From contig OY986437.1 of assembly GCA_963920525.1 (NCBI GenBank), forward strand, positions 93,644,213 to 93,708,212: a DNA stretch of 64,000 bases, read 5' to 3'. This DNA comes from Dichetophora obliterata. Its lineage: Eukaryota; Arthropoda; Insecta; Diptera; Sciomyzidae. Of the stretch, positions 56,810 to 64,000 are shown piece by piece. Below the pieces are notes generated by a model, which had not been told where the DNA came from, ran no database searches, and saw nothing but the letters and a program-made list of their open reading frames with translations. How positions within the stretch are numbered: position 1 is the first letter of the stretch; the number at the start of each line of letters is the position of its first letter. The position numbers were made by a program, and so were the translations under genes.

Positions 56810-59176
56810 TCGCGATAAAAACGAACAAAAGGGCCAAACTCAACAGATTCATTTGTCTGTTGGGCTATACATACGGCTAAAGTTTAAACGGGTAGGCAAC
56901 AGATATTTTAGGGCCACGATTAGGACCTAAGTGCATCCTCAGGGAAGGACGCAATACTCCGATTCAAACATTTTCTACATTTTTGAGTACATAGGTATAT
57001 AAAAATATTCCATGAAACCAAAAAATGTTGCTTGTGTACATGAAAGTAGTCCTTAAGACTAACATTTTATGTGTACTAACTTTTCTTTTAAATTTTCTTG
57101 TTTTGATGATATAATCAGTCTTATGTGGTATTTTACATAACATTTTGCTTAAGTTAATTTCGAAGTATGTAGGCGTGCATTTTTAAAAAAATACATAAAA
57201 GACTCAAATGGAAATAAAAAAAAAAATAAATGTTATCTTGCACTTCTAAAAGCCAATATGTGGTCTTTAACGTAACACATTTTTTGGATATGAGTTTGGA
57301 AAGAGCAGGTCTGCATTTAAATATAAATTAAGTTTGTGTGTGACGAATAAATGACTAAAATCAAAAAAATTTTGAAAAAATGTTGTCTTTTACTTCTCGA
57401 AACCAAAATGTGTAGTGTTAACGTTACAGTTTGTTCCTTTTGTTCCCATCTGAAATATTCGCCATTTCATTTTCACAAAAAAAAAAACAGACTGCATTGA
57501 TGTTTTTGTTTTCCGATAGTATGGCATATAAATTAACGGAATATAATAGAATTATAAAAAAATAATTTTTTTGCCCGTTACTCCTACAGAAAAAATTGAC
57601 CATATATATATTTTTTTTTTGGTTTTTTGTGTAATTTTGAACAAAGCAGAACTTATTTTTAACTATTTTGTCCATGAATTTGTATGGGAGGTGGGTGTTA
57701 TTCTGTTCCGCCCACGGTCTTTTTAAAAAACGGCGTACTCGTAAGAGTTCTTTAAAGAAACACTATAACCAAAATTTCAGAAAAATATCTTTGGTAATGG
57801 TGAAAATTTGTATGGGAGGTGGACATACTACCGGTCTAACCACGCCCATTTTCACAGTAAATTTAATTTACCTTTTCAGAAGTACGTACACAATATTTCA
57901 GGTCAATAACTCTATTGAGAATATTTTTGTAACCGTTTTATATAGAAAGGGAACCACTGTGCAACAGTTTGATTGAATTTTTGAATAAACTCCAAACGAA
58001 AATTTAAAGTCGAATCCGAAGTATAATTATACAGGTGCTATAAATAGCGACTTCGCTGTCGAGCTATAGGCTTGTAATGTCAAATACAAGTGATGTACAC
58101 CGAACCAAAAATATAGGGATTTTTTTTTAAAAACAAACATTTTCACACCAACTTCCTCTTAAATGTGTTTTTTGCGAAGGTTTTTTGAAGCTATTAAATA
58201 AATTCCAATTACGTCTATCCAAAATAGATTATTCCTATCTAAAAAATATAAGAAAAATCAAAATAAGAATGGTGAGTATTTTTAATAGAAATATGCTTTT
58301 AAGAAAGCAGCAACTGTGCAACACTTTCCTATAAGAAATTATAAAGTCACACTCATGGTTATATACTTTAATTACCCTGAGTAACACCGTATTTTTTTAA
58401 ATCTTCTTGTTATGAAAGATCGAATTTTTAAATGAAAAAAAAATACCAAAAGCGATTTGGGCTGTGTGTCGGAAATGTTATAAAAATAAAAACTTTAAGC
58501 TGTACCTAGCTCCAAGTGATCATTTTAGGCTAGAGCGCATAGTGACGACATCTGGCATTTCTCGTTGCAAAAACCTTAACTTCTGAACGAATTGAGACAC
58601 TTCCATGAATTTTGATCTGCACAAAAAAATACAGCTTTACCTGCACAAAATTTTATTTAAATTGACCATAGGGATGCTATGGCATTCATGGTCAAAGTTA
58701 GACTTTCTACTAGATGTACAAATTATGAATATGAAGTTCTCCAAATGAGTGTTTTTTTAGAAAGAAATGATTAAAAACAAAGGTTAGGTTAAAGTGGCGA
58801 CCGGCAAACATAGGCCAGATAGAAAAACGTGAATAACGATTAATTTATGTTTGCCGAGAACAAATCCATAGTTAATTAAAATTTTTAAAGTTCAAAGTTT
58901 TTTTCTACACTGAAAAACAAAATTGTCCAAGAACTTAAAAAACACCAGAAATCAAATTTTTGATCTTCTGAACGTATTGAGGTATATCAATATTTTTTTT
59001 TTCTATAGGCTAAAACAAACAGCTCTAACATTTAAAATTTTCATTAAAATAGAACTACAAGACGCTAAGGAATTTATTTTTGAAGGTAGGCTTTCTGAAT
59101 AGTAATAATTTATAAACACGAAATTTTCAGCATTTATTAGAAAAAAAGTTTCGAAAAAAAGTTATTACATGAGTAC
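56810..59176. other. No gene seen
   Basis: AT-rich. A block TTTGTATGGGAGGTGG recurs at about 57679 and 57810, followed in both cases by a CGCCCA-containing stretch, similar to a block in the 31973-33244 foldback. The ORFs 57424-57675 and 57668-57976 are unsupported. Confidence 0.3.
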
Positions 59177-59966
59177 CTATACTTCCGTTATTTCACAATT
59201 TTCTGGAACAGTTGCTTTCTTCGCTGCTGTGATATTCCTATATTCTGGAAGTATATCCACGTTGTTTCGCATCAAAGACTTTCGGAGTAGATTGTACTTT
59301 TCCTTTAAAAGTCCCAAGTCTATGAATAAAGCCAAAGCTTCCTCAGCAGCATATTTTACGGGATATGCATTCGCTGAAGTAGAAATGCTGTCTTTAATCC
59401 TCTTCAATCGGATAGGACTAGCAACTGAAACTGTCTTTGTTATATTTCCTCTTGTTTTTTCTTTATCTCTGCTGTTATCTTTGATAATGCTGTTGCCAGT
59501 TGTATAGTAGAAATCGCTTCTGTAGCTACCATAAGTTTCTTTTTTTTTTTTGTAAAAGTTGAACTTTTGTCTAATAATTTCCTTTGTCTTCCTCTTGCAG
59601 ATTTTGAAATACTTGGCAATTCGTCGGATAAGTCTTCTACTCCTCATAGTGAATATTAGTACTTCTCTGTAGCCAATTTTTATATTTGCAATTGAATGTT
59701 TTATCTGAACTACGTACATTATTCCATTTATCTTTCACTCTATTTAATACTGCATGAATTTTTTTCCCTCGGATTTCAGGTTTTTCGAATTTTTCATCAG
59801 TGATATTAAGAACTTTTTGTAATGCTGCTCCGAAATCTAATTCAGTTGATGAACTTTTGAATATTTCATATATGATATGATTTGAAATAGACTTTTTTAC
59901 TGGTGTTTCTTTATAGAACAAAGTGAAATGCTCTGTTTTCAGTTGTTTGAAGAACTGATAGAACAA
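59177..59966 (-). pseudogene. Transposon ORF remnant in three frames
   Basis: Minus strand. The first piece (59966-59640) reads NHIIYEIFKSSSTELDFGAA, then VLNRVKDKWNNVRSSDK. A second frame (about 59635-59480) gives VEDLSDELPSISKSARGRQR, then KLLDKSS. The third (to 59177) gives VKYAAEEALALFIDLGLLKE, KYNLLRKSLMRNNVDILPEY and NITAAKKATVPENC. The pattern of a basic GRxRK linker, then ALALFI..L...Y..LR, then IxPxYxxIxxAKK is one I recall from the N-terminal part of transposon proteins widespread in arthropods and hydra (possibly the same kind of protein as at 16322; not verified). The frames change at the A-runs. The plus ORF 59169-59507 is its shadow. Confidence 0.5.
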
Positions 59967-62604
59967 ATTATAGAATATTACTATTTATACCATCCAAATT
60001 AATAAATGTCTTTTTATTTTCCTTAAAATAAATTGAAAGAAAGCATGACATTTTTATTTCCCCATATATAACTTTTTAAAAGTAATCGAATTCTTTAAGT
60101 TTTTTACCTGTTAAAGAAAGCATAATATTATTATTGCCCTGGATACGAACTACGTACGCACTTATTCGGTGTCTTATTTTTAAATTTTATATTATACAGC
60201 CTGCATAAAAACCAAGCCTAGAAAAAAGCTCCTTTATCTTCATTTTTCACCTGCTGGGTATATCATTATTAAAATATCTTCACTTATTTCCTAATAAAAA
60301 ATGTGAACTTCAGGAATATATTCGTGGAACCCTATAAATTGACATTGGCATAACAAGACAAAAAGTTTACAATGTTAATTTCTATATTATGTGTGTGTAA
60401 AGGTAATAATCCAAATATTCCAATATGTTCAGTTATTATGAGCAATATCATCAAAAATGCTAGAACACGCGCAATGCAAGTTCAACTGCAAAGGCATGAA
60501 AAAATAATAGGTTTCCTAATAAAAATCGTTATAACTCATTTTCCCGACCTTTCCCGACAACAAAATTTTTGCATTGTGCTTAGAATTGATCAAAAAATTT
60601 AGTTTTTGTAGCCGGAACTTATAATTGTTCCAATTTTTTTTTTTTAAATTTCATTCAAAGTTGAAAAAATGGGTTTCGAAAAAGTACAGTCACCTCCTAC
60701 ATTAAAAAAAAATCATTTATTTTTAGTGTTAGTTGATAATATAAAGACCGTTTAATATATGCAAAAAAAAACTTTTTTTTCATCACTTGCAGAAAAACTT
60801 GAACCACATCTTGAACTACAAAAAAAAAAAATTAAATTAAAAAACTCGAAAAAACCATAAACTTTCACCAGCTCTACAAAGCGAAGCATTTCTCCAAATA
60901 TATTAAAATTTTACATTCACGTGCTTAGAGCATACAATTATCAATTAGAGATAAACAATTATCAAACTGCATAATTAGATTTGCAAATTACTACCACACC
61001 AAAATTGATTTTCGCATCCACTTTTTAGAAATGTCGCCACTGTGCAGCGATGGATTGAAAGCTGTGGCCTCACTTTGGGAGTATTCTATTCCATGAATGT
61101 ATTTGGTCTGTGTACCAATAAAAATTAGTTAATATTACGAATACGCTCATAATTTTCCGCTGATTTAAAATAAACTTTTTTTTTTAAATGCATATACCAG
61201 AGCTTTTGTGACTGCAATTTTCATAATTTGTCTCAGCCATTTTCTATAAATATGCTATAAAAAGAGATCTTGAACAGATAGAGGTATGCTCTGTTTTTAA
61301 ACAGTAGCTTAAACTTATATCACCAACTTATTGAAGTCATATTTTGAAGTATGAGCTATATTTTTTTATCGTGCACCAAACTTAATATTTACTCAAAAAA
61401 CAATCATAAAAAAGTTTGATTTTTGCCTAAAAATGAACTAAGCGATCGTGTGAAAATTGTTTTATGGGTTTAAGAAAATTCTCTGTTTGTATTTAGACTA
61501 AATGCTACTAGATTTTGCCTAAGTAGCAGTTTGTAGCAATAATTAATCGATTTTTAAGACGTATTCATTCAAAGCGTTTCGCAAGTTATTGTTTTCATAG
61601 TAGAATATTGTAGAATTTTGGAAAAAATTAAGTTCGATATCAAAACTAGTTATTCGAATTTGTTATTTTTGAAACTGTTGTTGTCGCTTTTATTTCTTTG
61701 ACTTGTAGCACACTTATAGCTTTGACACATTGGCATAGGTAATCTTGGTTATCTATTGTAGTTTAAAATATAACCATTGGGGATGACACAAACAATATTT
61801 TTCTTAACTAGTTTATAAAAATAACGAAAAATATAGAATCAATGGGCGAGCGAACAACACTATAGTCGTAAAATTTCAGCATGTGTGCTTGAGAGAGAGC
61901 ACAGTAGCTATCAACGAAAGTGTAGAAAGAAGAATATCAAAATCAGCTGTTAAAACTCGTTTAGCTGCGATAAACGACTTTCGGAAACTAGTTTTGACTA
62001 AACGAATTCTAAACATAGTTTATCAGAAAATTAAACTAGAAAAGAGATTTAAGCAAGTTTAAGTCTGAAAATGTGTCACAGGAATTACGGACTATTTGTT
62101 CTGAAACTTTACATTTGAGCAGCTTAAAATCTATAGCCAATCTTCCAACGATGATACACGATGTTTCCAGTTCGCATAGTCGCAACTTACACGTCAGTCA
62201 AAGTCAGTGATCAGTCAAAATTTGTTTTTGTTTTTCCAGCTAAAAATAAAATGAACTCTCTGCGAGAGCAAAAATTAACTTTTTACAATTCATCGTATCA
62301 GTCAAATTTTCAGTGAGCCTAAAACCTGCATCAGTCAGTCAAATGGTTGTAAACTTTTACTTGTCTACTGCCTAGTAGCAAATAATTCATAAGGTAGTAA
62401 ATTCTGCAGAAAAGTACTTTAATTGTATCTTAAATTTCCGGCGTATCGATTTGCCAGAGTGATCAGTTTCAATCCTAAAAGATCAACAATGTTTTTATTA
62501 TCACACTCCATTAAAATTAAATTAATAAATAACTAAAATATTTGATAACACTTATTTGATAAAATAAAATAACACAGGTTGACTCAACATCACAAAAAAG
62601 TAGG
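59967..62604. other. No gene seen
   Basis: AT-rich with A/T homopolymers. The ORF 60372-60602 is unsupported. TCAGTCA-type words cluster at 62190-62340. Confidence 0.3.
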
Positions 62605-62989
62605 CAGTAGCATTGGCGTCGGAAGCGGGGGGAAAGGGGGCAGTTGCCACCCCCACTTTTTTAGATAGATAAACAATTAAAAAAGAAAACTTCAAAAGTT
62701 ATTCAAAATATCAGTTTTTTTTACAACGATAATATTTTTTATTTTATATTTTCCTCTTCTTTCTCTCTTCTTCATAAGCATGCTTGCGGATAACCATTTT
62801 CTTTCTCTGTGTTTGCAAAAAGATAGAACAAAATGTAGAGTAGACTGCAAACCCACCACTTCAGTTTAAAAGCACCCTTAAGTATGTAGCTTAATGCTTG
62901 TGAATTTTGCAACTCTGGTAAGAAAAAAATTGACATGTTCTTATGGACTTTCCATATTGGACGACATGTTGTACGATAAGTTAGATGGA

Positions 62990-63990
62990 AAACTAATGGG
63001 GCTATTTGATTGAGCGTTTGAACGATCCAACTTGTAAAGCAACATTATTAATTGCAAGCTCTCAAGCAGGACATATCCGGCTAATAGCTAAGCAACTTTT
63101 AGATGCCCTAACAATTGAGCAGTAATTTTACATAGTTGTACAATATTGTACAATCGGCAGAAAAAAACCAAAAATTTCTACTATCGTTTTAGCTTACGCA
63201 TGGTACTACATGTTTTACAATCTGCCATGTTGGTCCAATGTTTTGGACCATGCGAAAGCACCTACTGTGAATTAGCTGATGAAAATCCACCTCGACGCTT
63301 TGAAGAAACATCAAATCCGGTTCCTCAGTACAGTTGCCATTATATGATCGGCTACGAAAAGATTATTTCGAAATTTTAGATCTTCTCTCAAATGAGATAA
63401 TGGCTAGATTCGATCAAACAGGTTGATATTTGACTTTTTTTTTATTTTTGCATGTTTACACCAGCTTCACTCAACCGACTCACTTTGATTTAACATTCGG
63501 TGAGTCGGTTGAGTGAAGCTAGTGTAAACTGGCACTTTGTAAATCTTATTGTACATTTAAACAGATCTTGACACTCTGGAATCGTTGGAAAATATTGTAA
63601 TCGAAGCCTTCAACGGAAAAGTGCCTTCTGAACAAAATTTAAAAACAGAACTAGATCTTTATGCAGATGACTTTGATGTGAGCGACCTCCACGCGCAACT
63701 TAAATTGCTGAAGCAATTGCCTGGCCAAACACCTTCAAATAGCAGTGGCATTGTATCCCAATTTGCAAAAAATTCGGATACTGTAAAAAACTATTAAATG
63801 AAGTTGAAAAACTTTCTGTTTTTCAAACTTGACTGTGCCTGCATCAGCAGCTTCATCTAAGCGTTCTTTTGGTGCACTAAGACGACTTAAAACGTATCTT
63901 CGAGCAACTATGACACAGAAACGACTCACTCATGCGGCGCTTATACACATTCACAAAGATTAAACTGAAGAATTTAATTCGATGGAGGTG
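62990..63990 (+). pseudogene. hAT transposase C-terminal half (ZMYM1/DUF4371-like)
   Basis: The first piece (to about 63330) contains MVLHVLQSAMLVQCFGPCES, then NPPRRFEETSNPVPQYSCH. After a frameshift near 63340 it continues YDRLRKDYFEILDLLSNEIM, then ARFDQT. A GT-AG gap (63421-63564, phase 1) joins this in frame to DLDTLESLENIVIEAFNGKV and LYADDFDVSDLHAQLKLLKQ. After another shift near 63790 comes the hAT dimerisation block TVPASAASSKRSFGALRRLK, TYLRATMTQKRLTHAALIHI and a stop. The Ser-x-x-x-Arg-Ser-Phe-x-x-L-R-R-L-K-T motif is diagnostic. Frameshifts show it is inactive. Confidence 0.75.
63454..63529. repeat. 30-bp hairpin inside the hAT intron
   Basis: Arm 63454-63483, starting GTTTACACCAGCTTCACTCA, pairs with 63500-63529 at 29 of 30 positions around a 16-nt loop. 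It lies wholly in the GT-AG gap 63421-63564. Confidence 0.85.
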
Positions 63991-64000
63991 GTGAAAGAGT

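Larger units (their letters stand above)
62605..64000 (+). mobile_element. hAT element, left part, running off the window
   Basis: Starts near CAGTAGCATTGGCGTCGGAA (62605), followed by GGGGGG and GGGGGCAGTTGCCACCCCC. This is a typical left end for ZMYM1/DUF4371-like hATs. The coding remnant at 62990-63990 is in the right orientation for it. The right end lies beyond the window. Confidence 0.55.

Noticed and set aside
59169..59507. 112-residue plus ORF with membrane-like segments
   Set aside because: It is the complement of the better-supported minus-strand transposon ORF remnant.

Overview
This 64-kb window is AT-rich animal DNA and almost certainly comes from a fly (Diptera, probably a higher fly). 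The reasons are very short introns (52-76 nt) with fly-type splice sites in the one intact gene, Helitrons beginning TCTATATATATAAAA, hAT, mariner and piggyBac-type elements, CR1/Jockey-like LINEs, and tRNA-derived SINEs. A tephritid would fit, but species cannot be read from the sequence. There are no bacterial operons, rRNA genes or CRISPR arrays.

The only gene that reads as complete and functional is a secreted fibrinogen-related protein (10039-11289, + strand): four exons, 351 residues, signal peptide, short coiled coil and a complete FBG domain. Every other recognisable coding stretch is part of a transposable element, and all of those carry stops, frameshifts or deletions. A codon-biased island at about 21.1-21.65 kb may hold exons of an unknown gene.

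Layout. 0-8.7 kb: a 1.07-kb palindromic foldback element, a mariner (maT-like) transposase remnant and several TIR elements. 10-11.3 kb: the FBG gene. 13-18 kb: a three-level nest, in which a DNA transposon with a decayed transposase contains a Helitron that itself contains a non-autonomous hAT. 19.7-21.7 kb: LTR-like hairpins and a non-repetitive island. 22-24.1 kb: a LINE fragment and a TIR element split by a SINE. 27-31.5 kb: a hAT copy, then a TIR element interrupted by a 2-kb LINE. 31.6-33.2 kb: a MITE and a foldback element. 35.5-36.7 kb: two elements inserted one after the other at the same target. 37-46 kb: SINEs, a foldback element, a hAT with transposase remnant, a minisatellite element and a MITE. 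47.6-50.6 kb: a TIR element holding two further elements, one a mariner with transposase remnants. 52.6-55.7 kb: a piggyBac-like element carrying a second, inverted copy of the Helitron. 56-60 kb: a TTAA-flanked MITE, a striking set of four hairpins with one shared loop, and a transposon ORF remnant. 62.6-64 kb: a ZMYM1/DUF4371-like hAT running off the end.

Several element boundaries were fixed by comparing copies within the window. The intact Helitron at 53745-55416 shows the empty site of the hAT inside the Helitron at 13165-15915, and the two copies of the CAG-GCTGGGC hAT define each other's ends. The best candidate for something undescribed is the four-hairpin array at 56661-56806.
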